Positions 51,799 through 61,202 of a DNA stretch of 64,000 bases are shown piece by piece. The notes beneath the pieces were generated by a model. The model did not search any database. It worked only from the letters and a program-made list of their open reading frames with translations, and was not told the DNA's origin. The stretch is from a bacterium. Its GTDB lineage: Bacteria > Auribacterota > UBA6266. The DNA lies in NCBI GenBank assembly GCA_023228325.1, contig JALOBK010000001.1:868001-932000 (forward strand), written 5' to 3'. The stretch's first letter is position 1. Each line of letters begins with the position of its first letter. A program made the translations under genes and the position numbers.

Positions 51799-51810
51799 AT
51801 CTTATTTGTC

Positions 51811-52236
51811 CTATTTGAAATAATAAAGCAGGCTGATACTGATTTCAACTTCTTCGTTTATCGCCTGGAATAAGCCCGGTTTCCCGTTACACATATCAAG
51901 TTTGGGGTTTACCACAGCACCTGTCCTGTCCACGATATTCATTTCGCCCAGGTCGAGTTCCTTAAAAATTTTTGCGTACAATTCATTTATATCCTTACCG
52001 CTGTTTTCTTTGATAAAACATCTCAACTTAACATCATAACGGTTGCCCATAATTGAATACTTATGTTCCAGTATTTCTATGAGAAAACCGTCGAATATCC
52101 CGTAATATGAATATTTCGATTCAAGTTTTTCCACTTTCTGCAGGAATGCCGAGTTGGACTGGATAACAAGCGTGCACCAGCACACAAGCACAAACGCGAA
52201 AAAGAGAATAACCAGAGGAAGATTTTTTCTTATCAT
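51811..52236 (-). CDS. Hypothetical membrane-anchored protein
   Basis: 141 aa. N-terminal signal-anchor (LPLVILFFAFVLVCWCTLVI) followed by a soluble alpha/beta domain. No family recognised. 12 bases from its neighbour on the same strand and likely co-transcribed with it and the mutase. Confidence 0.7.
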   Translation of the reverse strand: MIRKNLPLVILFFAFVLVCWCTLVIQSNSAFLQKVEKLESKYSYYGIFDGFLIEILEHKYSIMGNRYDVKLRCFIKENSGKDINELYAKIFKELDLGEMNIVDRTGAVVNPKLDMCNGKPGLFQAINEEVEISISLLYYFK

Positions 52237-52248
52237 ATTAATACTTTT

Positions 52249-54012
52249 TTACTCCGAGCCGGCTTCTTTTGACAACCCGGGGATTATACTATTCAAACCG
52301 AGTTGTACTATTTCTTTTGCCCTCTTTGGTGTTGAGGCAATGGCATAATTTCTGAATTCCGGGGCGTTGCCCGAAGGCCTCAGATGCGAGATGTCACCGT
52401 TTGCAAAGAATATCCTGACGCCGTCTATATAATTCACGGCTATTATATCAGAAAAGCCGTTCTCTTTCTTAAAAAATGTTTCCAGATGCCGCTTAATAGA
52501 GAAAAACTCGCTGTTCCCGGGAAACGTTTTAAAGGAACCGTCTGGATAAGATACCTCGGCTTTTTTCCCCTTAAAAATTACTTCCCTGACATTTTTTTCA
52601 GCGCCGGGCGAAATTGACTTTATGATCGCGCGGCTTTTCTCCGGGGGAAAATCTTTTTTTCTGTCGGCATGTGTATAGCGGGCGGGCAGCTCTTTGATGA
52701 GTTCGGAAACCGTTTGAGCCCTATCCATGCTCAGCGAAAGAACGGAAACCAGAGGCAGCACCGCGTCTCTTGAGGGCAGGGCCCTTAATGTTTTGCCTCC
52801 TATATTTAAATCATTGCCTGTCAAAAATCCCCCGTTAGATTCCCATGAAAAAGCATTCCACTCGCTGCCGGGCTTAACATGTTTCTTCCTCGACTCTATC
52901 ATAGCCGCAATAACATAAGGAGAGCCGATTTTTGTCTTGGTTATTTCAATTTTCTTTTCGCCCAGAACTTTGTCTATCGCGTCGTTCGCGCTTATGGGAA
53001 CCGCAACCGCATCAATATCAACTCCCGCCTGCTTAAGACCGAGGACAGCGAGCAAGCCAAGTATATCCCCTGTAATATAATTGACTTCATCCGTCGGCTT
53101 ACCGCCCTTAAATACCCTGTAAACCAGCAGCGGCCTGTCGGAATCGCCGTCCATAGTAACTCCGATATCGATATTGTGTTCATTCATGATTTTCTTGAAT
53201 ACGGCCATGGTAAGATTTGAAACGCTCTCCGTGTCCACGGGAATAAAGGCTTCGCTTCTCAATGCCGTCTGCTCTTCTTTTCTTTTGCCGGATTCATCGG
53301 TATAGCTGACGGTAACTGCTTTTTCGGGCGATAAGACCTCCGCCCCGAGCTCTGCAAAAATTTTCCTGCCGAAATCCCGGGCGACAGCGGAATGCTGGTA
53401 GAAAAACATTTTGCATTTACACAGCTTGCCTGAAAAAACATCTTTATATCTTTTAACGTATTTATCGATCGAAGGGCCCGAGTATTCCTTTCCCTTCAGC
53501 AGCCAGCCGGCCTTTTTTGCCTCAGCTGTTTTAAACATCCCGTTTTCATCGAAGATGAGCTCTTTTTCTGAAAGCGAGTAAACTTTCTTGCGCTCCTTTG
53601 CGACATTTTTCAAAATACCGCCCTCATCCGATTTCAGCACCTCGCCAGCCCTTTTGGTAAATTTTATGCCGTTCCTGTCCGCGGGAATGTGACTGCCGGT
53701 AACCATAACACTCGGCATTTTCTCCCTCATCGCATAATATGTAAGCGCCGGAGTGGAAACAAGGCCCTGGTCATCAATATGGCCTTTCATATCCCTTATA
53801 GCTGCCGCAACGGCTGATTTTATCCTCACTGTGCTCGGCCGCCTATCCCCTCCAAGGACAACAACAGAACCTTTGTTGAAGTCCCCTGTTTCCTGCATAT
53901 ATGACAAAAACCCTCTCGTGTTTATATAACATTCCATATCCGTCATATTTTCAACCGTATCCCGAAGGCCGCTTGTCCCAAAGCTCAATTCTTTAAACTT
54001 GCCGAAATCCAT
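52249..54012 (-). CDS. Phosphohexomutase (PGM/PMM family)
   Basis: 587 aa. Phosphoserine loop VMVTGSHIPADRNGIKF (family TASHNP, here TGSHIP, Ser about 106), metal-binding GVTMDGDSDRPLL (D-x-D-x-D, about 283-288), sugar loop SWESNGGFL and phosphate loop SHLRPSGNAPEFRNY. It interconverts hexose 1- and 6-phosphates. Longer than the usual 450-550 aa. Confidence 0.9.
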   Translation of the reverse strand: MDFGKFKELSFGTSGLRDTVENMTDMECYINTRGFLSYMQETGDFNKGSVVVLGGDRRPSTVRIKSAVAAAIRDMKGHIDDQGLVSTPALTYYAMREKMPSVMVTGSHIPADRNGIKFTKRAGEVLKSDEGGILKNVAKERKKVYSLSEKELIFDENGMFKTAEAKKAGWLLKGKEYSGPSIDKYVKRYKDVFSGKLCKCKMFFYQHSAVARDFGRKIFAELGAEVLSPEKAVTVSYTDESGKRKEEQTALRSEAFIPVDTESVSNLTMAVFKKIMNEHNIDIGVTMDGDSDRPLLVYRVFKGGKPTDEVNYITGDILGLLAVLGLKQAGVDIDAVAVPISANDAIDKVLGEKKIEITKTKIGSPYVIAAMIESRKKHVKPGSEWNAFSWESNGGFLTGNDLNIGGKTLRALPSRDAVLPLVSVLSLSMDRAQTVSELIKELPARYTHADRKKDFPPEKSRAIIKSISPGAEKNVREVIFKGKKAEVSYPDGSFKTFPGNSEFFSIKRHLETFFKKENGFSDIIAVNYIDGVRIFFANGDISHLRPSGNAPEFRNYAIASTPKRAKEIVQLGLNSIIPGLSKEAGSE

Positions 54013-54075
54013 AAAAACCCCCAGCTCAAACTTAAGTTTTACTTAAAATAGAGTTCTGCTATAATCAATTAACTT

Positions 54076-54870
54076 ATGTATAGTAAGATTGTATCATACC
54101 TTTCAATTGAAATACTGCTTCTCCTGGGGCTTATAGCGTCCTGCATATTCATAGTCAGGAAGAAGCTGAAGGTATCCTTAAAGTTCTTCTTTTTCGGCGT
54201 GTTGGGATTTTTAATATCACAAATTATCCATTTGCCGCCGATGTACATTTCACCAGGCAAGAATATCCTAAACCAACTGCTGCAAAACTCCATATTATAT
54301 TACGCTCTCGCGGTAGGCCTGTGGGCAGGATTATGCGAGGAAATAATAAGGTTCACAATGGTAAAACTGAAATATCCTTCGATAACAAGAAACCAGGCTG
54401 TTACTTTCGGGTTGGGTTGGGCAAGTTTGGAAGTTATTATGGTCCTCGGGATTGTCGTAAGCACACTCATTTCACTTCCTTTTATTTACAACACAAATGC
54501 AGAAACATTATTGAATAAAGGTTTTTCCGAAGCCGATGTAAAACTTGTAATGAACCAGATCGAAGTATTCAAGGCGCAGCTTCAAAATGTAACTATATGG
54601 GTGGCGTTAAGCGCGGTTGCCGAAAGACTGTTTGCCGTTATACTGCATACGGCTTTCTCTCTCCTTGTATATCTCGCCGTTTTGAAGAAAAATTTACTTT
54701 ATATTTTACTTGCAATCGCAGCCCACACTGTAATAAATTCTAGCGCCATACTGCTCATGAGACACGGCGTATTAATAACCGAAGCAGCTATCATGTTGTT
54801 TGCAATAATAGCGTATTGGTTTATAATGGTCGTCGAAAACAAACCTGCGGGCGGGAGACCGGAAGTATAA
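54076..54870 (+). CDS. YhfC-like intramembrane protease family protein
   Basis: 264 aa, about 7-8 membrane spans. GLCEEIIRFTMVKLK carries the EExxR motif of glutamic-type intramembrane proteases (YhfC/CPBP), with FGLGWASLEVIMVLGIVVST and IAAHTVINSSAILLMRHG supplying the later conserved residues. Function unknown. Divergent from the phosphohexomutase and directly abutting MetY. Confidence 0.82.
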   Translation: MYSKIVSYLSIEILLLLGLIASCIFIVRKKLKVSLKFFFFGVLGFLISQIIHLPPMYISPGKNILNQLLQNSILYYALAVGLWAGLCEEIIRFTMVKLKYPSITRNQAVTFGLGWASLEVIMVLGIVVSTLISLPFIYNTNAETLLNKGFSEADVKLVMNQIEVFKAQLQNVTIWVALSAVAERLFAVILHTAFSLLVYLAVLKKNLLYILLAIAAHTVINSSAILLMRHGVLITEAAIMLFAIIAYWFIMVVENKPAGGRPEV

Positions 54871-56172
54871 ATGAAAAAAACAAAAAAAGGCCTTAATACA
54901 CAGTGCCTGCACGCCGGCCAGGAAGCCGATGCTTCAACGGGCGCCAGAGCTGTGCCCATATACCAGACAACATCTTATGTGTTCAAAGATACGGAACATG
55001 CCGCCGGACTGTTTTCGCTTGATGAAGTGGGGCATATATACACCCGGCTTTCCAACCCGACAACCGACGTATTTGAAAAACGTGTCGCGGCAATAGAAGG
55101 CGGAACCGCCGCCGTGGCAACCGCAAGCGGAATGGCCGCTATCAGCCTGGCCCTTTTAACGATAACATCGCCGGGAGATGAAATAGTTTCCGCCGACAAT
55201 CTTTACGGCGGGACCTATCAGCTTTTCCACTACACATTTCCAAAGCTCGGCAGAAAAGTGACTTTCGTTAATTCCGACAAGCCGGAGGGATTCAAAAAAG
55301 CCATTACCGGAAAAACGCGGGCTATTTACGCGGAAACTATAGGTAACCCGAAATTAAACGTCCCGGACTTTGAAAAAATAGCAAAAATCGCGCATGCCGC
55401 GGGAATTCCCTTTATCGTCGATAATACGTGCGGGATAGCTCTTATAAAACCTTTTGATTTCGGGACGGATATAACGGTGTTATCCGCAACCAAATTCATC
55501 GGAGGGCATGGAACGTCTATAGGCGGCATTCTGGTGGATTCGGGCAATTTTAAATGGGATAGCGGAAAATTTTCCGAATTCATCAAGCCGGACCCGAGTT
55601 ATCACGGGGTTAACTACTGGAAACAGTTCGGCAACACAAAGGAATCGGGCAACATAGCTTTTGCGGTTAAAGCACGGGTACAGCTCCTGCGGGATCTGGG
55701 GGCCTGTATCAGCCCGTTTAACTCATTCCTCTTCCTCCAGGGCCTGGAAACATTGCCGCTGCGCGTTAAAAAACACAGTGAAAACGCTTTTGAAATCGCT
55801 GAATTTTTAAGCCGCCACAAAGCTGTTGCATGGGTCAATTATCCTGGGCTTAAAAACAACATTTATCATCCAATCGCATCCAAATATTTAAAAGAAGGTT
55901 TCGGGGCTTTAGTCGGATTCGGGATCAAGGGTGGTCTCAGTGCCGGAAAAAAATTCATCAACTCCGTAAAACTGTTGTCACACCTTGCCAATATAGGGGA
56001 TGCGAAAACGCTGGTAATCCACCCGGCTTCCACCACTCATCAGCAGTTGACAGCGGAAGAACGGAAACGCACCGGCGTTACTGATGATTTTATAAGGTTA
56101 TCTGTAGGTCTCGAAAATATCGACGACATAAAAGAAGACATTAACCAGGCGCTGGAAAAAGCTGCCCGTTAA
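54871..56172 (+). CDS. metY: O-acetylhomoserine sulfhydrylase / aminocarboxypropyltransferase
   Basis: 433 aa, start 1 base after the previous stop. PLP fold type I: TRLSNPTTDVFEKRVAAIEG, FIVDNTCGI, and PLP lysine in LSATKFIGGHGTSIGGIL (about 210). Late SVGLENIDDIKEDINQAL matches MetY rather than MetB. Converts O-acetylhomoserine and sulfide to homocysteine for methionine synthesis. Confidence 0.93.
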   Translation: MKKTKKGLNTQCLHAGQEADASTGARAVPIYQTTSYVFKDTEHAAGLFSLDEVGHIYTRLSNPTTDVFEKRVAAIEGGTAAVATASGMAAISLALLTITSPGDEIVSADNLYGGTYQLFHYTFPKLGRKVTFVNSDKPEGFKKAITGKTRAIYAETIGNPKLNVPDFEKIAKIAHAAGIPFIVDNTCGIALIKPFDFGTDITVLSATKFIGGHGTSIGGILVDSGNFKWDSGKFSEFIKPDPSYHGVNYWKQFGNTKESGNIAFAVKARVQLLRDLGACISPFNSFLFLQGLETLPLRVKKHSENAFEIAEFLSRHKAVAWVNYPGLKNNIYHPIASKYLKEGFGALVGFGIKGGLSAGKKFINSVKLLSHLANIGDAKTLVIHPASTTHQQLTAEERKRTGVTDDFIRLSVGLENIDDIKEDINQALEKAAR

Positions 56173-56604
56173 TCAGCCACCGTGAATATATTCTTTTAAG
56201 TGCCTGTTCTCAAATTCAATATCTTCAAGCTGTGATTTGACCAGGTCCCCCAGAGATACAATGCCCAGTATCCTTTCTTTTTCCATAACCGGAAGATGTC
56301 GCATTTTGTTCTTGGTCATAATCCCCATGGAATATTGCACTGTATCTTCCAGAAGTCCTATAATCAGGTCTTTGGACATAGCTTCCTGCACAAGTTTTTT
56401 CGTTAGTTTTTCCACATTTTCGGCGCATTCCCTTAAAATGTCTCTTTCCGTTATTATCCCCGCAAGTTTCCTGTCGTCGCCCAATACAAGTAAAGCCCCT
56501 ATTTTATGCTGACGCAAAAGTTTAGCGGCTTCATATACCGTGCTCCGGCTTCCTATGCTGACTACATTCCCGCTCTTTTTCTCAATAATATCCTGTAATT
56601 TCAA
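56173..56604 (-). CDS. CBS-domain pair protein
   Basis: 143 aa with two CBS motifs (SRSTVYEAAKLLRQHKIGAL, LVLGDDRKLAGIITERDILR and ILGIVSLGDLVKSQLED). Bateman modules bind adenosyl ligands and act as energy or nucleotide sensors. Its stop meets that of metY. Confidence 0.9.
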   Translation of the reverse strand: MKLQDIIEKKSGNVVSIGSRSTVYEAAKLLRQHKIGALLVLGDDRKLAGIITERDILRECAENVEKLTKKLVQEAMSKDLIIGLLEDTVQYSMGIMTKNKMRHLPVMEKERILGIVSLGDLVKSQLEDIEFENRHLKEYIHGG

Positions 56605-56624
56605 AACAAACCCTCCTTTTCGTT

Positions 56625-57452
56625 CTATTCAAAGCTTATCGCTTTACCGGAACTGTCGCAGCGCTGCGTTACATTGACGCTCGAAAGTACTTCTCCCGTT
56701 TCTATATCAATAAGTTTCTTTGAAAGCATGTCGCTGAATCCATTATATCCGGAAGGGAAGCGACTGAATTCCACAATAAGAAAATGTGTTGCCCCGGTGA
56801 GCTTTCCTATTTCAAGTCTCGCCCGCTCTGAAACATAACCTGTTGTCTGGAAATTCAGTTCGTCAAGAAGGCTTCTTATCCTGCTGCGGTCAACCACCGA
56901 GAAATTTTCCACCCCTGTGCACTGTGTATAAACAGCGGCGCATTCACTCTCCAATTGAGCCGTTATGGCGTTTTTCCATTCGTTAAGGTTCGCATTGGGA
57001 GGAAGCGCAACCGTATTCGATACGCGTCCAACCGCAATAACAAGGGCAACTCTTTTACCGCTGATAAGTTCTTGCGCGATAACATCTATTTCGGGAGTAA
57101 AATTCTTCCCTGTTACCACATTGTAAGTTCTGTCCTGGCCGTTTCTCTCAATCAGAACAGGTATTCTGGTGTTCGGCTGTATGTCCCGTAAAACCCTATC
57201 AACATCCTGCCGGGTAGAAACCGGCCGGTTATTCACCGCCTTGATAATATCGCCCAGCCGCATCCCGGACTTTTTCGCGGGGCTCAACCTCTCCTGTCCG
57301 GAAACATGCGAAAATTTTGTCACCGACATAGTCTCATTGTCAAGCGACACGCCTATACCGCAGTCCGCAAAAGAGAATAATGGCAGAAAAAAAATCAGAA
57401 GAAAAAAAATACTCGCCGTCATATTAACTGTTTTATATTTGCCGGCACTCAT
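56625..57452 (-). CDS. Secreted PDZ and CsgG-like domain protein
   Basis: 275 aa. Signal peptide (FFLLIFFLPLFSFADC), then a PDZ domain (about 55-110, MRLGDIIKAVNNRPVSTRQD) and a CsgG/FlgO-like domain (about 130-265, RSRIRSLLDELNFQTTGYVS, LTGATHFLIVEFSR). Exported, likely periplasmic or outer-membrane associated. Possible assembly or quality-control role. Confidence 0.78.
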   Translation of the reverse strand: MSAGKYKTVNMTASIFFLLIFFLPLFSFADCGIGVSLDNETMSVTKFSHVSGQERLSPAKKSGMRLGDIIKAVNNRPVSTRQDVDRVLRDIQPNTRIPVLIERNGQDRTYNVVTGKNFTPEIDVIAQELISGKRVALVIAVGRVSNTVALPPNANLNEWKNAITAQLESECAAVYTQCTGVENFSVVDRSRIRSLLDELNFQTTGYVSERARLEIGKLTGATHFLIVEFSRFPSGYNGFSDMLSKKLIDIETGEVLSSVNVTQRCDSSGKAISFE

Positions 57453-57615
57453 GATTATAGAAAAATTTTAACATGATTTTAACAGAGTGTAAATCTATTA
57501 GATTGGGCCCGTCACAAAGCATAGGCGCCGGCTGGCTGGCAAGGGCCTTGCTATGCTCGGTTAATTTTCTCCACAGCTCAAAGAAGAGTAAAGGCCGAAT
57601 GAATACCCAATCGAT

Positions 57616-57772
57616 ACTGGAAATAGAACAATTAGACAATAGACCGCAATTAAGTTTTTTTGTTTTGTCTCTGGGATTGCTTTTGAACAATAGAGCAATC
57701 GGAAATAGATCACAATTGAAAATCTTGTTTTATCTATATCTATTGTTCTATTGCTCGATTTTCAATTGTTCT
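57616..57772. repeat. Degenerate CAATTGAAAATCGA/CAATAGAACAATAG repeat run
   Basis: Between the PDZ gene and tRNA-Ser(GCT), 57453-57793 holds no gene. It contains imperfect repeats GAACAATAGAnCAAT (57624, 57686, and inverted at 57741) and a perfect 12-base inverted pair CAATTGAAAATC/GATTTTCAATTG (57712-57765). CTATTGTTCTATT also appears at 51058, which supports a host-specific dispersed family. Confidence 0.6.
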
Positions 57773-57797
57773 GCCATTCCGCCACAGGCGGAATGGC
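57773..57797. repeat. Palindrome at the tRNA-Ser(GCT) 3' end
   Basis: GCCATTCCGCC (57773-57783) and GGCGGAATGGC (57787-57797) are perfectly inverted around ACA. Their right end forms the encoded CCA and discriminator of the minus-strand tRNA, so the hairpin may act in its 3' processing or termination. Confidence 0.75.
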
Positions 57798-57887
57798 GGA
57801 GAGGGGGGGATTTGAACCCCCGGTACGGGTATTAGCCCGTACAACGGTTTAGCAAACCGTCGCCTTCGGCCACTCGGCCACCTCTCC
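57794..57887 (-). tRNA. tRNA-Ser (anticodon GCT)
   Basis: Acceptor GGAGAGG/CCTCTCC with G discriminator and encoded CCA. Anticodon stem ACGGT/ACCGT encloses TTGCTAA, anticodon GCT (AGU/AGC codons). Long variable arm (GTACGGGC to GCCCGTAC type) and T-arm GGGGGTTCAAATCCCCC. Lies upstream of, and on the same strand as, seryl-tRNA synthetase's downstream gap. Confidence 0.97.
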
Positions 57888-57973
57888 GCGAAACTGTAAC
57901 TTATGGAACGAAGTAAACATAGGCAAATTCGCATATATTATCTGAGAATAGCCCCTGTGTCAATAAAGACCGG

Positions 57974-59239
57974 CTAATCAATATACTCAAGCCCGCCCAT
58001 ATAAGGTTGCAATACTTCCGGGACAGCAATTTTGCCGTCTTCCGTCTGACAATTTTCAAGTATTGCGATAAAAGTTCTGGGAAGGGCGACGCCCGAAGCA
58101 TTCAGCGTATGGACATACGCTGTTTTCCCGCTCTTAGCGCGGTAGCGTATGTTAGCTCTGCGAGCTTGAAAATCTTCAAAGTTACTGCACGAAGACACCT
58201 CAAGGTATTCATTGCAGCCGGGTGAATAAACTTCTATATCATAACACTTAGCCGCGGCAAAGCTCATATCTCCCGAAGCCAGCAGCCTTACCCTGTAATG
58301 AAACCCAAGCTTCTGAAGAATTATCTCCGCATTGTTTAACAGTTTCTCGTGTTCTTCATAAGAATTTTCCGGTAATACAAATTTAACCAGTTCAACCTTA
58401 TCAAACTGATGAACCCTTTTCATGCCGCGGGTATCTTTTCCGTATGAACCGGCCTCTTTTCTAAAACACGCGGAAAAGGCAACATGATAAAGCGGCAGTT
58501 GCTCTTCAGAAAATATTTCACCGGCATACAGGTTTGTTACGGGGACTTCCGCCGTAGGAATTAAATAGAGGCTTTCCTTATCAACCGGGTACATATCTTC
58601 CTTAAGATTGGGAAGCTGCCCCGTTCCTGTCATTGACGCCTCATTAACCAAAAAGGGAGGAATAACCTCTTTATATCCGTGTTCCCTTATATGGATATCA
58701 AGCATAAAGTTTATCAGGGCCCTTTCCAGCAAAGCCCCCTTGCCTTTAAAAACAATAAAACCCGCGCCTGATATTTTGGAGGCCCTTTTAAAATCAACCA
58801 TGTCTAATTTTTCACATAACTCCCAATGGGTCAGCGGGTTAAATTTAAAGTGTCTTTTCTTCCCCCATTCCCTGACAGTTTTGTTATTTGCTTCCGACCC
58901 CACCGGCACAGCTTCGTTGGGGATATTGGGGACGGAAAGCATAAGAGCGGTGATTTTTTGGTTGGTTTCCTCCACTTTTGAATCAATATCTTTGATTTTT
59001 TGGGAAAACACTTTCATTTCAGCCGATTTTTGAGAAATATCCTCCCCCTTGGCTTTGATTGTGCCCAATTCCTTAGATATGCGATTTCTATCCGCTTTCA
59101 TAACCTCGACTTCTTTAAGCAATCCTCTTCTTACTTCATCCAATTGAAGAATTTCATCGAGGTCTGCTTTTGAATTTTTCTTCTTAAGCCCTTCTTTTAC
59201 CTTTTTAATGTTTTCCCTGACAAATTTTAAGTCCAGCAT
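57974..59239 (-). CDS. serS: Seryl-tRNA synthetase
   Basis: 421 aa, typical bacterial length. N-terminal antiparallel coiled coil (about 30-100), class II core with motif 2 (AFSACFRKEAGSYGKDTRGM) and motif 3 (ASGVALPRTFIAILEN). Charges tRNA-Ser; the two tRNA-Ser genes of the window are among its substrates, one directly downstream. Confidence 0.98.
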   Translation of the reverse strand: MLDLKFVRENIKKVKEGLKKKNSKADLDEILQLDEVRRGLLKEVEVMKADRNRISKELGTIKAKGEDISQKSAEMKVFSQKIKDIDSKVEETNQKITALMLSVPNIPNEAVPVGSEANNKTVREWGKKRHFKFNPLTHWELCEKLDMVDFKRASKISGAGFIVFKGKGALLERALINFMLDIHIREHGYKEVIPPFLVNEASMTGTGQLPNLKEDMYPVDKESLYLIPTAEVPVTNLYAGEIFSEEQLPLYHVAFSACFRKEAGSYGKDTRGMKRVHQFDKVELVKFVLPENSYEEHEKLLNNAEIILQKLGFHYRVRLLASGDMSFAAAKCYDIEVYSPGCNEYLEVSSCSNFEDFQARRANIRYRAKSGKTAYVHTLNASGVALPRTFIAILENCQTEDGKIAVPEVLQPYMGGLEYID

Positions 59240-59312
59240 AATCTCGTCCTTCGTTTTGTTTTCCGTACTTCGTGTTTTGTATTTCGGTATTAGTATTTAG
59301 AATTTTTCTATA

Positions 59313-60767
59313 TTATCCTTTTATAACCCCGATTGGCCTCAACCTCGCAATTTTATCCGCCAACTTTGCTTTTACCACAACTTCAACCACTTTATCAATA
59401 TCTTTATACGCCTCAGGCGCTTCTTCAGCTAACACTTTCATCCCTTTTGCCCTTACACTTATTCCCTTTCTCTCAAGTGATTCGCATAGCTTCCTGCCGT
59501 CTATATTTTTAAGAGCCCGGGAACGCGACAACATCCTGCCGGCACCATGACAAACAGACCCGAAACTTTCCTCCATAGATACCGCTGTCCCCGCCAAAAG
59601 ATACGAGCTTGTCCCCATAGAACCCGGAATTATAACCGGCTGGCCTGTTTTCCTGTAAATCCGCGGCAGGGAATCATGTCCTGCGGGAAAAGCTCTTGTC
59701 GCGCCTTTTCTGTGGACACACAGTTCAACCGGCTTCCCGTCGATCTTGTGTGTTTCCATTTTTGCTATGTTGTGGGCAACATCATAAACCAGCCGCAACC
59801 CAAGTGTTTTTTCTCCCAAATTTAAACTTTTCGCAATGGCTTTTTCTGTAAGGCTCATCAATATCTGCCTGTTAGCCCATGCATAGTTGGCCGCCGCCGA
59901 CATAGCGGAAAGATATTCCTGTCCCTCAGGGCTTGAAACGGGCGCGGAAACAAGTTGCCTGTCCCTGACACTAATGCCGTATTTACCCAAAGAGCGCGCC
60001 AATTTCTTTATAAAATCATCGCAGACCTGATAACCCAAACCCCTGGAACCCGAATGAATCATCACGGCAAACTGGCCTTTAAAAAGCCCGAATTCATTCG
60101 CGACTCCGGGATTATATATATCCGTCACTTCCTGAATTTCAATGAAATGATTCCCTGAGCCAAGTGTGCCGAGTTGAAACTCTCCTCTTTCATAAGCTCT
60201 TTCGCTTAGCGCTTCCGGGTCGGCAATTGCTATCGAACCCTTTTCTTCAGTCCTGTCAATATCTTCAGCGCATCCGTATCCACTTTCAACAGCCCACCCG
60301 GAGCCCTTTTTCAAAACCTTGCTCAAAATATTTCTCGGCGCCCTGATTGAGCCTTCGGATCCAACACCCAAAGGCACGCTTGCATAGAGAGTATTTACAA
60401 TATCTTCCCTTTTATCCCTTAAATCTTTTACCTCAAGCGCTGTAACCGCCAGCCTTACTCCGCAGTTAATATCAAAACCTACGCCTCCCGGGGAAACCAC
60501 GCCGTTTCCGGAATCAAATGCGGCAACACCGCCTATCGGGAACCCATAACCCCAATGTATATCAGGCATACCAAGAGCGTATTTTACAATTCCCGGAAGA
60601 CAGGCTACATTCACAAGCTGTTTCAAAGCATCCTCTTTGATAATCTGCCCCAGCATCTCCCGCGATGCATAAAACCTCACCGGCGCATTCATTCCGGAAT
60701 CATAATCACGCGGGATTTCCCACGTGAAGTCATTCACTTTTTTCAGTTCCTGTTCCTGAAAAGCCAT
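59313..60767 (-). CDS. rtcB: RNA-splicing ligase RtcB
   Basis: 484 aa. GGVGFDINCGVRL (Mn-binding Asp, Cys), LGTLGSGNHFIEIQ, IHSGSRGLGYQVCDDF, GSMGTSSYLLAG, and CHGAGRMLSRSRA, the guanylated His segment. Joins 2',3'-cyclic phosphate and 5'-OH ends with GTP. Followed upstream by archease, its activator, in the same operon. Confidence 0.98.
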   Translation of the reverse strand: MAFQEQELKKVNDFTWEIPRDYDSGMNAPVRFYASREMLGQIIKEDALKQLVNVACLPGIVKYALGMPDIHWGYGFPIGGVAAFDSGNGVVSPGGVGFDINCGVRLAVTALEVKDLRDKREDIVNTLYASVPLGVGSEGSIRAPRNILSKVLKKGSGWAVESGYGCAEDIDRTEEKGSIAIADPEALSERAYERGEFQLGTLGSGNHFIEIQEVTDIYNPGVANEFGLFKGQFAVMIHSGSRGLGYQVCDDFIKKLARSLGKYGISVRDRQLVSAPVSSPEGQEYLSAMSAAANYAWANRQILMSLTEKAIAKSLNLGEKTLGLRLVYDVAHNIAKMETHKIDGKPVELCVHRKGATRAFPAGHDSLPRIYRKTGQPVIIPGSMGTSSYLLAGTAVSMEESFGSVCHGAGRMLSRSRALKNIDGRKLCESLERKGISVRAKGMKVLAEEAPEAYKDIDKVVEVVVKAKLADKIARLRPIGVIKG

Positions 60768-60773
60768 TTTTAC

Positions 60774-61202
60774 CTACAAATCAAAGAATATTCTTGTATA
60801 ATACCCATGCCTGTCTTTTTTTATGCTTAAATCATGATAGGTCGCGGCTTTAACCTCCGTGTTAATATCACCCTCCGATAATTTCAGTTCCGCTTCAAGC
60901 CTGTTGCCCTCTATCGAAAGCCCGGGCCCATCAATAACGATTTTTTTCTTCTCCGCCAGAAATATTAATTCATTAAGCCATAAAACAAGAAGCTCCTCTA
61001 TCGAAGGAGCTTCAAGTGAAATCTTCTTTAAAATAAAATCTCTGTTTTTGTGTTTCGGTTCTATCAGAATGTAGAGCGCCTTTAAAGAATTTAAAAACAG
61101 CTCCTCAATATTCCTGCCTTTTATTATGAAGCCCGCATCTGCCGTGTGCTCTATGGGCTTTATCCGGTTCCCAGGGCAGTCGTTCCTTTTAGGATTCATC
61201 AA
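60774..61202 (-). CDS. Archease (RtcB activator)
   Basis: 142 aa. IEHTADAGFIIKG with conserved HT-AD, VLWLNELIFLAEKKKIVIDG, VKAATYHDLSIKKDRHGYYT match archease. It accelerates RtcB guanylation through a metal site. The start overlaps the gyrA stop (61199) and it ends 7 bases before rtcB. Confidence 0.95.
   Translation of the reverse strand: MMNPKRNDCPGNRIKPIEHTADAGFIIKGRNIEELFLNSLKALYILIEPKHKNRDFILKKISLEAPSIEELLVLWLNELIFLAEKKKIVIDGPGLSIEGNRLEAELKLSEGDINTEVKAATYHDLSIKKDRHGYYTRIFFDL

Noticed and set aside
57473..57835. 120-aa frame reaching into tRNA-Ser(GCT)
   Set aside because: Contains WRRGGDLNPRYGY-type sequence, which is the antisense of a tRNA; repeat-rich and without ribosome site.
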